Shown: one piece after another, positions 50,584-60,594 of the stretch
Numbering within the stretch: the stretch's first letter is position 1
How the letters are laid out: each line of letters starts with the position of its first letter
Source of the DNA: Symbiodinium natans
Lineage: Eukaryota > Sar > Dinophyceae > Suessiales > Symbiodiniaceae
Direction: 5' to 3'
DNA length: 64,000 nucleotides
NCBI GenBank assembly: GCA_905221605.1
Contig: CAJNDS010002101.1
Coordinates: 377,001 to 441,000, forward strand
Translations under genes and position numbers: made by a program
Notes under the pieces: generated by a model
The model's input: only the letters and a program-made list of their open reading frames with translations
Databases searched by the model: none
What the model was told of the DNA's origin: nothing

Positions 50584-50657
50584 CCTCCAAGGACCCGGCG
50601 GCAGCTTCCGCTGGCGCCCGGAGCGGAAGAGCGCGTCGGTCGCGGGCCACCATCGAT
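50584..50657 (-). CDS. Exon, frame ambiguous
   Basis: Two good frames: RWWPATDALFRSGRQRKLPP and SMVARDRRALPLRAPAEAAA. The acceptor is CTCCGACAG and the donor GG/gttcag. Confidence 0.45.
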
Positions 50658-50868
50658 CTGTCGGAGTGAGGCCGTCCTCCATGGGTTTAGGGTTTAGGGT
50701 TTAGGGTTTAGGGTTTAGGGTTTAGGGTTTAGGGCCAACCATAAACCCTATAGTCCTCCATGGGCTTAGGGTCACTTATGGGTTTAGGGTTTAGGGACCC
50801 TAAACAATATCCCGAAGCCCCAAACCCTGAACAAAACCCTAAACAACCGTTTGTTCTGTTTTGTTTTG

Positions 50869-50876
<8 letters not shown>

Positions 50877-50922
<46 letters not shown>

Positions 50923-50930
50923 GGGGGGGT
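50877..50930. repeat. Poly-T then poly-G homopolymer pair
   Basis: About 25 T directly followed by about 27 G. Lengths in such runs are unreliable. Confidence 0.95.
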
Positions 50931-51035
50931 GGGTGGTTCGGGGTCTGTCGTCCTCCGACACGGCGGGTTTGCGGGTGTCTAAACCCTAAGCCCTAGACCC
51001 GAAAACCCTGGGGGACGTCAACAACAAAACAAACA

Positions 51036-51153
51036 CCCAAAGAGCCCAATATTGCTCAATCAAGGAATACACCTTAAATCATAATATAGAGATCCTTAAT
51101 ATGATTTAAGGAACATTCCTTAATATGATTTAAGGAACATTCCTTAACTAAGG
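51036..51153. mobile_element. Family A element, right end lost
   Basis: CCCAAAGAGCCCAATATTGC and the TTAAGGAAT / ATTCCTTAA core with an internal duplication. The matching right end is absent. Confidence 0.65.
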
Positions 51154-51350
51154 GAATGAACATTTCAGGGGCCCAAGTCGGCCGTAAGTGTTCGGTTAGG
51201 GCCTAGGAGGTTCAGTGTCTCGGGCCCGGGGGGCTAGGGTGGAAGTACTTCGGATCACGGTTTAGGGTTTAGGGTTTAGGGTTTAGGGTTTAGGGTTTAG
51301 GGTTTAGGGTTTAGGGTCCCCACAAAATGAAAGCTGAAACCCCAAAGCAC

Positions 51351-51398
51351 CTTCTCACAGGCTAGCTTTTTCTGCTTGCACGGTTCTTTGAAGGCAAG
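51351..51398 (-). CDS. Exon, Lys-rich
   Basis: It reads LAFKEPCKQKKLACEK. Phase 0 to 0, following 51470-51516. The donor is AAG/gtgctt. Confidence 0.6.
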
Positions 51399-51469
51399 CT
51401 AACCCTGAAGAAGGGGTACAAGGATACTACCCTAAACCCTAAACCCTCAACCCTAATTAACCCCTAAAC

Positions 51470-51516
51470 CCTACTTCTTCCTTTGCATTCCGCTCCCGAG
51501 TCCCGAAGCCCAAATC
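51470..51516 (-). CDS. Exon, unknown protein
   Basis: It reads FGLRDSGAECKGRSR. Phase 1 to 0, following 51778-51839. The donor is AGG/gtttag. Confidence 0.55.
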
Positions 51517-51777
51517 CTGAAACCACGGCCGGGTTTCGGGTTTAGGGTGTAGGATTTTTGGGATTAGGGTTTAGGGTTTAGGGTTTCGGGTTTAGGGTTT
51601 AGGGTTTCAGGAACCATCCTAGACCCCAAACCCTGTACACCCTGACACCCCGAATGCTGAAAGCCGAATACCTGAATTTCCAGATTGTACTCCCGAAACT
51701 AGAAACCCTAAACCCTAAACCCTAGCCCTAAACCCTAAACCCTAGCCCTAAACCCTAAACCCTGAAACCCTCCAGAC

Positions 51778-51839
51778 CTGCCTTGAACGCACCCAAGGCC
51801 GGCAAGGAGCTCGATGCCTCATCGCGCCGCAGGGCAAGC
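51778..51839 (-). CDS. Exon, unknown protein
   Basis: It reads LALRRDEASSSLPALGAFKA, phase 2 to 1. The acceptor is CAACGCAG and the donor GT (gtctgg). Confidence 0.6.
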
Positions 51840-52016
51840 CTGCGTTGAGGGTTTAGGGTTTCGGGTTTTGTGGGTTTAGGGTTTAGGGTTTAGGGTTTAG
51901 GGTTTAGGGTTTAGGGTTTAGGGGTTTGTAGGCTAAAGGGTTTAGGAAGCTTAGGAGTTACAGGGTTCAGGGTTGAGGGCTCTAGGAAGTCGAGGAGTTA
52001 CAGGGCTTCCGGGGGA

Positions 52017-52161
52017 CTCTCCTTACCTACAGTTTTATGGGTTCTACCTACGAACTAAGAGGTAGCTAAACCCTAAACCCTAAACCCTAAACCCTAAACC
52101 CTAAACCCTAAACCCTAAACCCTAAACCCTAAACCCTAAACCGTAGGTAAATAGAGTCCCA
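52017..52161. mobile_element. Family J element split by a CCCTAAA array
   Basis: Left arm ACTCTCCTTACCTACAG, right arm CGTAGGTAAATAGAGTCCC. About 75 bp of CCCTAAA units sit between them. The 39.51 kb copy lacks the array. Confidence 0.7.
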
Positions 52162-52247
52162 GGTGGGGTTCAGAGGCTCTAGGGTTCCAGAGGGGCTCGA
52201 GGGGCTCTGGGTCGAGGTGATGAGGCATGGCATTCTGGGGGGGGGGG

Positions 52248-52385
52248 GGGTTTAGGGTTTAGGGTTTAGGGTTTAGGGTTTAGGGTTTAGGGTTTAGGGT
52301 TTAGGGTTTAGGGTTTAGGGTTTAGGGTTTAGGGTTTAGGCTTAGGGTTTAGGGTTTAGGGTTTAGGATTTAGGGTTTAGGCGCT
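52248..52385. repeat. Long TTTAGGG array after poly-G
   Basis: About 19 units. Confidence 0.97.
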
Positions 52386-52474
52386 TGTAGGAAATGATGG
52401 AAGCAGCTTGGTGGGCTAAGGTATACAAGAGATGTAGGGTTTAGGGGTTTAGGGGTTTAGGGGTTTAGGGGTTT

Positions 52475-52581
52475 AGGGGTGGGATAGAGGAGAGATAGGG
52501 GGGAGAGGCTGGGCATCGATTCGTCGGGTGAGTGACGGCAAGAAGCAAAGATTCCAGGTCACTCGCCACCCGCCCCAGTTT
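52475..52581 (-). CDS. Exon, Trp/Leu/Pro-rich, 3' border unsure
   Basis: It reads NWGGWRVTWNLCFLPSLTRR and then IDAQPLPPISPLS. The acceptor is TCGCGCAG. It stays open to a TAA inside the CCCTAAA array. Confidence 0.45.
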
Positions 52582-52799
52582 CTGCGCGAACCGCGTAAGA
52601 GCAGAAAAACAACCTTAAACCCTAAACCCCAAACTCTAAACCCCAAAAACTAAAACCCTAAACCCTAAACCCCAAACTCTAAACCCTAAAAACTAAAACC
52701 CTAAACCCCAAACTCTGAACCCTAAACACTAAAACCCTAAACGCTACACCCCAAACCCTTAAACCCTATCGCCTGCGTTTTTAGGGTTTGGGGAGAGAC

Positions 52800-52838
52800 A
52801 GCAGCTTCGGGGTGCTAAATCCAGCGCACTTTGGGATT
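52800..52838 (-). CDS. Exon, unknown protein
   Basis: It reads ESQSALDLAPRSC across the junction. Phase 1 to 1, following 53024-53078. The donor is GT (gtctct). Confidence 0.5.
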
Positions 52839-53023
52839 CTTAGGGTTTAGGGTTTAGGGTTTAGGGTTTAGCGTTCAGGGGCTATAAGGGTTTTGGGCTT
52901 AGGGTTTAAACCCCAACCCCTGAACCAAGCTGGCCCTTGGAACCCTCTGAAGAAATGTGGTCCTCTCAAACCCAATAAGGGAACACATTAAAAAAAAAAC
53001 ACTATCAACCCTAAACCCCAAAC

Positions 53024-53078
53024 CCATTCCGGTCCTCGAGGGCGGTTTGCTGCGGGTGCTGACCGCAGTTCCCACGCG
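53024..53078 (-). CDS. Exon, unknown protein
   Basis: It reads RVGTAVSTRSKPPSRTGM. Phase 0 to 1, following 53140-53256. The donor is GG/gtttgg. Confidence 0.6.
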
Positions 53079-53139
53079 CTGGCGAGCAGTTTGAGTTGCC
53101 GTTTGGGGGTTGTAGGGTTCTAGCCCCTAAACCCTAAAC

Positions 53140-53256
53140 CCTGTTGAAGAGCTTGGAGATTTGGTGTATGGGAGTGTAGAGCTCTGGGCGATTTAGAGAA
53201 ACAGAAAACAGCACATCTTGGAGGGGGCTTTCGGGAGTCCTGCTGGTGCGGTGCCG
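53140..53256 (-). CDS. Long exon, unknown protein
   Basis: 39 codons: RHRTSRTPESPLQDVLFSVS and then LNRPELYTPIHQISKLFNR, phase 0 to 0. The acceptor is CCCCGCAG and the donor AGG/gtttag. Confidence 0.7.
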
Positions 53257-53384
53257 CTGCGGGGTTTAGGGATCAGGGTTTGGGGTAGCTAGACTAAGGT
53301 GTTTTTTAGGGCTTATGTCCAGCTCACTAGCAAGAACCTACTATGAAGGTTCGCTATGCTGAAGCCCTAAACCCTAATCCCTAA

Positions 53385-54000
53385 CCCCCCCCCCCCCCCC
53401 CCCCCCCCAAAAAAACAAAGTTTTGCAGCATACGCGTGGAGTCTGGGAGGCATGAATGTCCAGTTAGGGGCCTGTACTTGGCAAAGGGGGTCTGCAAAGC
53501 GTGAGGTCAACAACATAGCATTGCTTTTGTAGGGGGTGGTCATGGAAGGCCACGCAAGTCCGGACGTGCAAAGGCGACTTCCGTGCAAGCAGCTTGCTAC
53601 TTATATATCCATGTCCAAATCCCCTGCCTCCTAGCAGTACGTAGGAGGACTGTAGGAGGACGCTGGGAGGACTTTTAGAAGTTTCTAAGAGGTCGCCACA
53701 TTCCCGTGTCAAGTCGTGCGAGTTGTTGGCTCACAATCTCAAGTACTGCTAGTAGTTTCTATACTAAAATAATTCATGTCCTCCTACCGTCCTCCTACGC
53801 GCTGCTAGCAGGTGTGGGATTTGGGCACGAACACGTTCCATCGAGTGCTTGTGATGGAAAGAGATATATCGCAGCCACATATATTGCTAAACATATGTTT
53901 TGTGACGAGCAAGGCTGCGACACCGACTGCCACTTCCACTTAACTAGCACTGTAGTCTAGGCATGCATCCAGCCACTAGGTGTGGTCACGGTGAGCGCCA
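53385..54000. other. Island of repeat-free intron DNA with a 50-bp inverted repeat
   Basis: After a poly-C run there are nearly 600 bp with no telomere-like units. An inverted repeat (CCAAATCCCCTGCCTCCTAG at about 53615, its partner near 53826) encloses about 110 bp. Both strands have 70-85-codon ORFs without recognisable domains. Confidence 0.5.
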
Positions 54001-54094
54001 GAACCTAAGCCCTAAACCCTAAACCCTCAACCCAAGCCCTAAACAACTCTCACAACTGCTAAACGCACACTAAATGAAGGTCGATTCCGGAGAC

Positions 54095-54139
54095 CATGCC
54101 GGATTCATGATCGAGTGCCCTCAATGTGCAGAAACTGCT
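54095..54139 (-). CDS. Exon, unknown protein
   Basis: It reads SSFCTLRALDHESGM, phase 0 to 0. The donor is GT (gtctcc). Confidence 0.5.
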
Positions 54140-54280
54140 CTTAGGGGGCAGATTCCCCGCCCCTGAAACCCAAAACCTGACCACTAAGCCCCAAACCCCC
54201 CCCCCCAAACCCTGAACCCTAAACCCTACACCTTGAACCCTGAACCCTGAACCCTGAACACTAAGCCCCAAGCCCCCCTG

Positions 54281-54372
54281 AACCTAAACCCTAAACCCTA
54301 AACCCTAAACCCTAAACCCTAAACCCTAAACCCTAAACCCTAAACCCTAAACCCTAAACCCTAAACCCTAAG
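54281..54372. repeat. Interstitial CCCTAAA array
   Basis: About 13 units immediately left of the exon at 54379-54420. Confidence 0.95.
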
Positions 54373-54378
54373 CCTCAC

Positions 54379-54420
54379 CTCGGAAGCGTCTTTGGCCCAG
54401 GGAAGCGCTGGGCGCTGCGC
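54379..54420 (-). CDS. Exon, unknown protein
   Basis: It reads AQRPALPWAKDASE, 14 codons, phase 0 to 0. The donor is canonical GAG/gtgagg and the acceptor TGGTGCAG. Confidence 0.6.
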
Positions 54421-54973
54421 CTGCACCAGGCATCGAGGAGTTTAGTAAAGGGTTTAGGGTTTAGGGTTTAGGGTTTGGGGTTTAGGGTTTAGGGTTTGGG
54501 GTTTAGGGTTTAGGGTTCAGGGTTTATTGAAATTATTAAGGGTTCAGGTCCGGGGAAGTTTCGGGGAGTTTCGAAAAGTTTCTGTTTTGGATTTTTTGGA
54601 ATCGTTTCAAGTTACATACAGGGGCTTGAGGGTTGAGGGTTTAGGGTTTAGGGTTTGGGGTTTGGGGTTTAGGGGCTGGGGGCGTTAGGGCGTTTTGGGT
54701 TTCGGGCTGTCCAGGTCCCTGAGCTCCCAAACCCTGGACAGAAGTGGGGCAGGAGGCGGTAGTACAGGGGGGTCGGAATACTACGAACAGTATTCTCTTA
54801 TGGCCCCTAAATTGTGCGATAACCCCCCAAAAAACTTTATTCCATTTACGAAGGCCCCTAAATCAGTGGCTTTTCGTCTGGGGCTTAAGGATTTTTGGGC
54901 CCAAAACCCTGAACCCTGAACCCTAAACCCTAAATCCTAAACCCGGGGTCTTAAGGGTTTTTGGGCCCGAAAC

Positions 54974-55011
54974 CTGACACCAGAAGCCCAAGTCAGGGCT
55001 TGTCCAGGAGG
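54974..55011 (-). CDS. Exon, unknown protein
   Basis: It reads SWTSPDLGFWCQ, phase 1 to 0. The acceptor is CCCGCAG and the donor CAG/gtttcg. Confidence 0.55.
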
Positions 55012-55177
55012 CTGCGGGCGAAACTTGGGGGTGTTTGTCGTTGTGATTTAGGGTTTAGGGTTTAGGGTTTAGGGTTTAGGGTTTAGGGTTTAGGGTTTAG
55101 GGTTTAGGGCTTTGGGATTTGTTTGGTGGGGCGGCGTGGGGTTTTTGGGTTTAAGGCTTCGCTTAGAGAACTTCATC

Positions 55178-55207
55178 CTGCATGTGAGGCGTGCGGGATG
55201 TGCGCAT
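55178..55207 (-). CDS. Short exon
   Basis: It reads DAHIPHASHA across the junction. Phase 1 to 1, with a GA donor, agreeing on both sides. Confidence 0.4.
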
Positions 55208-55357
55208 CTGTCAACCTGGCGTTTGCGGTTTGCAGGGACTATCCTGTTTGAGGTTCACCCTAAACCCTGAACCCTAAACCCCAAACCCTAAAACCCTAAA
55301 ACCCTAAACCCTAAACCCTAAAACCCTAAAACCCTAAACCCTAAACCCTGACTAAAC

Positions 55358-55425
55358 CCTTGGTGGTGGAACGCGCCTGGTGCTTCACTCCCTTCTCCGG
55401 GGTGATGAAGAAGGTCGGCACGGGC
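55358..55425 (-). CDS. Exon, unknown protein
   Basis: It reads PVPTFFITPEKGVKHQARST and then TK, phase 2 to 1. The acceptor is AAATCAG and the donor AAGG/gtttag. Confidence 0.65.
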
Positions 55426-55567
55426 CTGATTTAAGGGGAGGTTCCTAAACCCTAAACCCTAAACCCTAAATCCTAAACCCTAACTTTAACCCCTAAACCC
55501 TAACCCGCCCCCCCTCCCTACTCTAAATGTGTGGGCTTAGAGTTTGGAGTTTAGGGTCCAGGGCCGC

Positions 55568-55586
55568 CTCGCCCTCGTGTGGGCGC
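55568..55586 (-). CDS. Tiny exon with GC donor
   Basis: It reads GAHTRA across the junction, phase 1 to 2, exactly linking 55667-55716 and 55358-55425. Confidence 0.4.
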
Positions 55587-55666
55587 CTGACGTTTAGAGT
55601 GTGTGAGCGCAGAGAGATAGGTATACAAGACCCTAAACCCTAAACCCTAGACCCTAGACCCTAAAC

Positions 55667-55716
55667 CCTTGGCGGATCTTTGGAGCGATATGGCGCTTGC
55701 GGGAGTGTTTCGGGTC
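55667..55716 (-). CDS. Exon, unknown protein
   Basis: It reads TRNTPASAISLQRSAK. Phase 2 to 1, following 55811-55910. The donor is AAGG/gtttag. Confidence 0.6.
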
Positions 55717-55810
55717 CTGGCGGTCCCAGAATAGGGTTTAGTGCCCGCAGGGGTATGCAGGGTCTAGAGAAACGGGATGGAGAAAGCACGGGGTGGCCTA
55801 TAGTACGCAC

Positions 55811-55910
55811 CGGCCGAGGAGGAAAGCGACTCGTCCAAGCCTGCTTGGTCTTTTGCAGTCTGGCGTGGTGTTGCCTCGAGGCATCACTGAGTGGAGAAGA
55901 CTTGATTCGC
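55811..55910 (-). CDS. Exon, unknown protein
   Basis: It reads ESSLLHSVMPRGNTTPDCKR and then PSRLGRVAFLLG, phase 1 to 2. The donor is CG/gtgcgt. The next intron (94 bp) is free of telomere-like repeats. The plus strand is also open here. Confidence 0.55.
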
Positions 55911-56008
55911 CTCAAGTGATTCAGGACCCCTAAACCCTACACCCTACACCCTAAACCCTAAACCCTAAACCCTAAACCCTAAACCCTAATTAAACCCTAA
56001 ACCCTAAC

Positions 56009-56065
56009 ATCGTTGTGATATGTTCTGCCATCCAGCTTGCCCAGTGTTTCTAGCACTCACACTTC
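56009..56065 (-). CDS. Exon, unknown protein
   Basis: It reads GSVSARNTGQAGWQNISQR across the junction. Phase 1 to 1, following 56169-56265. The donor is GT (gttagg) and the acceptor CCTTGCCAG. Confidence 0.6.
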
Positions 56066-56168
56066 CTGGCAAGGATGGCAAGCAGCCGGATGGTGCCTTG
56101 TAACCCTACATCCTGACATCCTAAACCCTAAACCCTAAACCCTAAACCCCAAACCCTAAACCCTAAAC

Positions 56169-56265
56169 CCCAGGGGTATGGGCCAGGACCACGCCCTAGC
56201 GTCCTGAGCAAAACCAACAGCCCGGAGCTCAGGCACTCGTACACTCCAAGCTTCAAGGCCACCTC
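56169..56265 (-). CDS. Exon, hydrophobic
   Basis: 32 codons: EVALKLGVYECLSSGLLVLL and then RTLGRGPGPYPW. Phase 0 to 1, with donor GGG/gtttag. LSSGLLVLLRTLG could be a membrane helix. Confidence 0.65.
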
Positions 56266-56504
56266 CTAGGGTTTAGGGTTTAGGGTTTAGGGTTTAGGGT
56301 TTAGGGTTTAGGGTTGAGGGTTGAGGGTTGAGGGTGGTAAGGTTTAGGGTTTAGGGTTTAGGGGTTAGGGTTTAGGGCTTATGTATCCAGCCAGTGCTGC
56401 CCTAAACCTTACAAAGCCTACAAGCCCTTATGGGCCCCCTTATGAACCCCATCAAGCCGATAAGCCCCCCAACAAATCATTTCCTTTCCAAGTGCGATAA
56501 ACCC

Positions 56505-56610
56505 TAAAAACCCTAAAAACCCTAAAAACCCTAAAAACCCTAAAAACCCTAAAAACCCTAAAAACCTAAAAACCTTAAAAACCCTAAAAACCCTAAAAAC
56601 CCTAAACCAA
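56505..56610. repeat. CCCTAAAAA nonamer array
   Basis: About 11 copies of CCCTAAAAA, a variant period different from the heptamer. Confidence 0.95.
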
Positions 56611-57098
56611 CCCTAAACACCCTAGAATCCTGTTTTAAAGCCCGTTTCCATGTAAACCCTGTAGGCCCTACAAAGCACGATCAACCCGATAAGCCCCCAC
56701 AAAGCCCTACAAACCCAAGAAACCCCACAAACGCTGTAAACCCGAAAACAAACTATTTGGGGGTCTATTTTAGGGGCCCCTGATTATCGAAAACACCCCC
56801 AAATTCTATAAACCCTGTCAATCGTTAAAAACCTGGAAATCCTTGCAAAAACAACTTTTTAAAAGTAAAAGAACACGCTGGAAAAATAACAAATAATCCC
56901 TGAACCCTAACCCTAAAAAACCAAAAACGTGTGAACACACGGAAAGCCCTATCAGAAAAAGCCCTGAGCAGTAACCCTATAGATTGGGATTCCTCAATAG
57001 GGGTTCTAGTAGGGCTACTATAATCCCTACAAAAGACTGCGAGTATAAGGGGGGGGGGGGGCGGGGAACACTCCAACCTTTAACCCTCAACCCTAAAC

Positions 57099-57163
57099 CC
57101 TATAGATCTGGAGCCCCCGGGCTCCAAGATCGGAAGAGGGGACTCGACCCGGTCCTTCGCAAG
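57099..57163 (-). CDS. Exon, unknown protein
   Basis: It reads CEGPGRVPSSDLGARGLQIY and then R, phase 1 to 0. The donor is AGG/gtttag. Confidence 0.55.
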
Positions 57164-57197
57164 CTCCCAGCTCCCCCTCCCCCCCTCGATAACGTGT

Positions 57198-57300
57198 TGG
57201 GTTTAGGGTTTAGGGTTTAGGGTTTAGGGTTTAGGGTTTAGGGTTTAGGGTTTAGGGTTTAGGGTTTAGGGTTTAGGGTTTAGGGTTTAGGGTTTAGGGC
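57198..57300. repeat. Long TTTAGGG array
   Basis: About 14 consecutive units. Confidence 0.97.
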
Positions 57301-57497
57301 TAAACCCGAGCCCATGCAGACCTGGGGTAGGTTGGGTACCCTTTAAAAAACTTGATCTTTTTTTCCATAGCTTTAGAAGGATGAGATAGGGCTGGTAAGG
57401 GTAATAGAACTAAACAAACATGTGCACCCTAAACCCTAAACCCTAAACCCTAAACCCTAAACCCTAAACCCTAAACCCTAAACCCTAAACCCTAAAC

Positions 57498-57563
57498 CTC
57501 TTGAGACTGCGTCCTGCAGGTTGGGCATGCTCCTGGCTGCTCCCGGCCATCGCAACATGGGTC
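57498..57563 (-). CDS. Exon, frame ambiguous
   Basis: All three frames are open, including DPCCDGREQPGACPTCRTQS (Cys-rich) and PMLRWPGAARSMPNLQDAVS (fits phase 1 entry). The acceptor is TCGTTCCAG and the donor GAG/gtttag. Confidence 0.5.
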
Positions 57564-57578
57564 CTGGAACGAAACTGC

Positions 57579-57606
57579 ACCCAGATCTTCCAAAAACCCC
57601 TTAATT
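57579..57606. mobile_element. Family B left end cut by a telomere-like array
   Basis: CCCAGATCTTCCAAAAACCC, then CTTAATTT, then straight into GGGTTTAGGG. A complete copy lies at 57779-57951. Confidence 0.7.
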
Positions 57607-57778
57607 TGGGTTTAGGGTTAGGGTTTAGGGTGTAGGGTTTAGGGTTTAGGGTTTAGGGCCAGTTTAGGGTTTAGGGTTAGGGTTTAGGGTTTAGGGTTTA
57701 GGGTTTAGGGTTTGGGAAGTTACTTTGCAGAGGGACCCCAGAACCACAAAGAAAGGGTAAAGGGCACCACTGCGCTAC

Positions 57779-57951
57779 CAAGATCTTCCAAAACCCCTTA
57801 GTTAAGGAAGCAACCCTACTTCATAGTATTGATCCTGAGTATAAATTCGGGCATATTCCTGAATAAAGGCATATACCCTAATTCATAGTAGTGATCCTGA
57901 GTATAAATCAGGGTATATATATTCTGAATTCAGGGGTTTTGGAAGATCCGG
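57779..57951. mobile_element. TIR element, family B
   Basis: AGATCTTCCAAAACCCCTTA ... AGGGGTTTTGGAAGATCCGG, with internal repeats of ATACCCTAATTCATAGTA. Confidence 0.65.
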
Positions 57952-58265
57952 GTGGGGGTGTGGGCTTCTTACGTGCTTCGGTGGCATACACAAAGCCCCA
58001 AGCACCCTAAACCCCTGAACCCCCTAAACACCCTAAACCCCCGAAACACCCTACAAATACCCTAAACCCTACAAACCCGAAACGCCCTAAACCCCAAACA
58101 TCCTAAATCCTAAACCCCCGAAACACCCTAAACCCTGAAGACCCTAACCTGGTTTATAGTTGGGATAGTAATAAAAATTTAAAATTTTATTCTTATTGAG
58201 TTTAAGTACCCTTAAAAATGTAAAATGATATCCCACTATGACAAAGTAACACCTGAACCCCAAAC

Positions 58266-58331
58266 CCCCAAGCCTAACGGCTGAGTCTTCTTGAGGGCCT
58301 TCGATGTAGACGTGAGCTTGTCGTCTCATGG
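58266..58331 (-). CDS. Exon, unknown protein
   Basis: It reads MRRQAHVYIEGPQEDSAVRL and then G, phase 1 to 1. The donor is GGGG/gtttgg. Confidence 0.55.
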
Positions 58332-59051
58332 CTTCAGGTTTAGGGTTTGGAGTTTAGGGTTTAGGGTTTGGGGTTTAGGGTTTAGGATTTAGGGTTTAGG
58401 GTTTGGGGTGTAGGGTTGAGGGTTTAGGGTTCATGAGGGTTAGGGCTGTGGTTTGGAGACCTTAAAGGTTATGGAGGCCATCGGGCTCAGAAGTATTGAG
58501 GGGCTTTGGGGCTTTTAGCTTGGCTGCACTCAGGAGGGTAGCTATAAATTAAACCTTTTGGCTGCCGTATTAAGAAACCCAATAAACCCAAAAAAGGTAA
58601 GGATCTAAAGTTACGGTAAAGTACCACAAAGTAGGGGGCATGGGGTGTTAGGGCCTTTTGAAGCCCAGGGATTTGCGCAATCTGGCTTTTTGCGAGTTAC
58701 CTAGCTTTCCCAAAACATCTGGAGCAACCCTAAGGGTCCATGTACCTAATAATTGTACACTTGCGCCTAATTAAGCATAATACCCTAAAACCCCCTATCA
58801 CCCTAAGAAACCCTAGACCCTGTAAACCCTGACAACCCCAAAAAGCCCTTTAAAACCACAAACACGCCAATAATCAAAAAAGAACAGACCCTACAGACCC
58901 CAAAACCCTAAAACAAAACCCAACAAAACTCCAAAAACCTTGATCCCCCAAACCCCCCCCTCCCCCCCCCCTGCCAACCCTAAACCCTAAACCCTAAACC
59001 CTAAACCCTAAACCCCCCCAAAAAAAACGCTAAACCACGCGTCCCGGGTGC

Positions 59052-59111
59052 CTTGCATCCCATGCATCCAGCACAGCCGCTGCGGTCCATAGTCGGACGT
59101 CAGGGCATCTT
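59052..59111 (-). CDS. Exon, unknown protein
   Basis: It reads EDALTSDYGPQRLCWMHGMQ across the junction. Phase 1 to 1, following 59208-59238. The donor is GC, with a GT donor (gtttag) 16 bases further on as the alternative. Confidence 0.6.
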
Positions 59112-59207
59112 CTACGTTTGGGGGCTTAGGGTTTAGGGTTTAGGGTTTAGGGTTTAGAGTCTAGGTTCGGTAGGGTTCTCAGGGGCTTTAGGGGCTTTGA
59201 GGTTCAC

Positions 59208-59238
59208 CTCGAACTCCGCAAGAGCTACTGAGGAGAAC
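59208..59238 (-). CDS. Short exon
   Basis: It reads VLLSSSCGVR. Phase 0 to 1, with donor GAG/gtgaac. A 19-bp exon at 59295-59313 (GAQAVK) would link it to 59631-59688. Confidence 0.5.
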
Positions 59239-59630
59239 CTGGGCATGGACAAGCAGAAGCAGTCGGTTCGGCTACGAAATTTGAAGCCTCAAACCTTGAC
59301 GGCCTGAGCGCCGCTGCTACCTAAGAACTAAGAGTCTCGAGCCAACAAGGGTGGTGGTAGAAGAAAGCTGCTTTAAGATGCTTTTGATTTATGAATTAAT
59401 TTTTTTTTTGGCGGGGGAGGGGGCGGGGTGGCGGGGGGGGGGGGGGGGGGGGTGAGGGTCGTTGGAGTGTAATGGAGGGGCCTGAATAGTCAGAAGAGGG
59501 TTTTGGGGGGATACTGTGGCATTAGTATATAGGGACCACATGGGAAAATATCATTACTACTTCTTCCGACCCCGGGAGGACAGTAGCCCTAAACCCTAAA
59601 CCCTAAACCCTAAACCCTTTAACTAGGATC

Positions 59631-59688
59631 CTTAGGGATTTTTGGGGCGGGCTCTCAGGGGGCTGCTGAAGTTGTAGGCTTTTGGGGG
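59631..59688 (-). CDS. Exon, Pro/Gln-rich
   Basis: It reads PKSLQLQQPPESPPQKSL, phase 1 to 2, following 59728-59765. The donor is GA. Confidence 0.45.
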
Positions 59689-59727
59689 CTCAGGGAAGAT
59701 CGGGGTTGAGGGTTTAGGGCTTGAGAC

Positions 59728-59765
59728 CTCCCGGCCCGACATCATGAAACCTGAACAGGAAGAAA
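59728..59765 (-). CDS. Short exon, Phe-rich
   Basis: It reads SFFLFRFHDVGPG across the junction. Phase 2 to 1, with donor GT (gtctca). Confidence 0.45.
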
Positions 59766-60116
59766 CTCCAAGTCACCCCCGGGTTTAGGGTTTAGGGCTT
59801 AGGGCTTAGGGTTTTTGGGTTTAGGGGTACCGAGAAAACTAAGTTCTAAACCCTAAGACCCCCAAACCCCTACCCCGCACCCCAGTCCCCAAAATCCAAA
59901 ACCCTAAGACCTAAAAACCCTAAGACCTAAAAACCCGAAAAAGCCCTGCGCAAGGGGTAGATCGACTCCTCACCACTAGACCCGGGAGAAGCCTAGGATT
60001 ACAAGGGGTGCCCTTTTTGGTTTTAAGGGGATGATAAGGGAACCCAACCACTAAGAACAGGAAGTAAGGTAAGTCAGGGCCTACTCCCGGTCCTAGCCAA
60101 AAACAAGCTCAAAAAC

Positions 60117-60177
60117 CTTGAAAGAAAGCGCGGTGGAGCGAGTTTCTGCCCAGAGCTCAAGAAAGTCGTTGCCCCGG
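60117..60177 (-). CDS. Exon, unknown protein
   Basis: It reads SGATTFLSSGQKLAPPRFLS across the junction. Phase 1 to 2, following 60319-60363. The donor is AAG/gttttt. Confidence 0.55.
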
Positions 60178-60318
60178 CTCCAAGCAGGGTTCAGGGTTTA
60201 GGGGTTTGGGGTTTAGGGTTTAGGGTTTGGGGTTTAGGGTTTAGGGTTTGGGGTTTGGGGTTTAGGGTTTGGGGTTTAGGGTTTAGGGTTGGGGTTTGGG
60301 GTTTAGGGTTTAGGGAAC

Positions 60319-60363
60319 ATGGCGCAATGATGGTCACACAAAGGGATGAGGGAAAGCCCAATC
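60319..60363 (-). CDS. Exon, hydrophobic
   Basis: It reads LGFPSSLCVTIIAP. Phase 1 to 1, following 60595-60674. The acceptor is TGTTTCAG and the donor GT (gttccc). Confidence 0.6.
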
Positions 60364-60594
60364 CTGAAACAACCTGTTCTGCCCTTAAGCTACAGATTTC
60401 AAACTGTTTCGGGTTTGGGGCGAAAAGGCGGGGAATCGGGGTTTGTAAACCCTAGCTCTACACCCTAAACCCTAAACCCCCTTTCCCAAACCCTCAACCC
60501 CAAACCCCAAACCCTAAACCCTAAACCCCAAACCCAAACCCCAAACCCCAAACCCCAAACCCTAAACCCTAAACCCTAGCCCTAAACCCTAAAC

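Noticed and set aside
53464-53960. ORFs of 82 and 84 codons in the repeat-free island
   Set aside because: They lie in the inverted repeat and show no domain or splice-phase fit.
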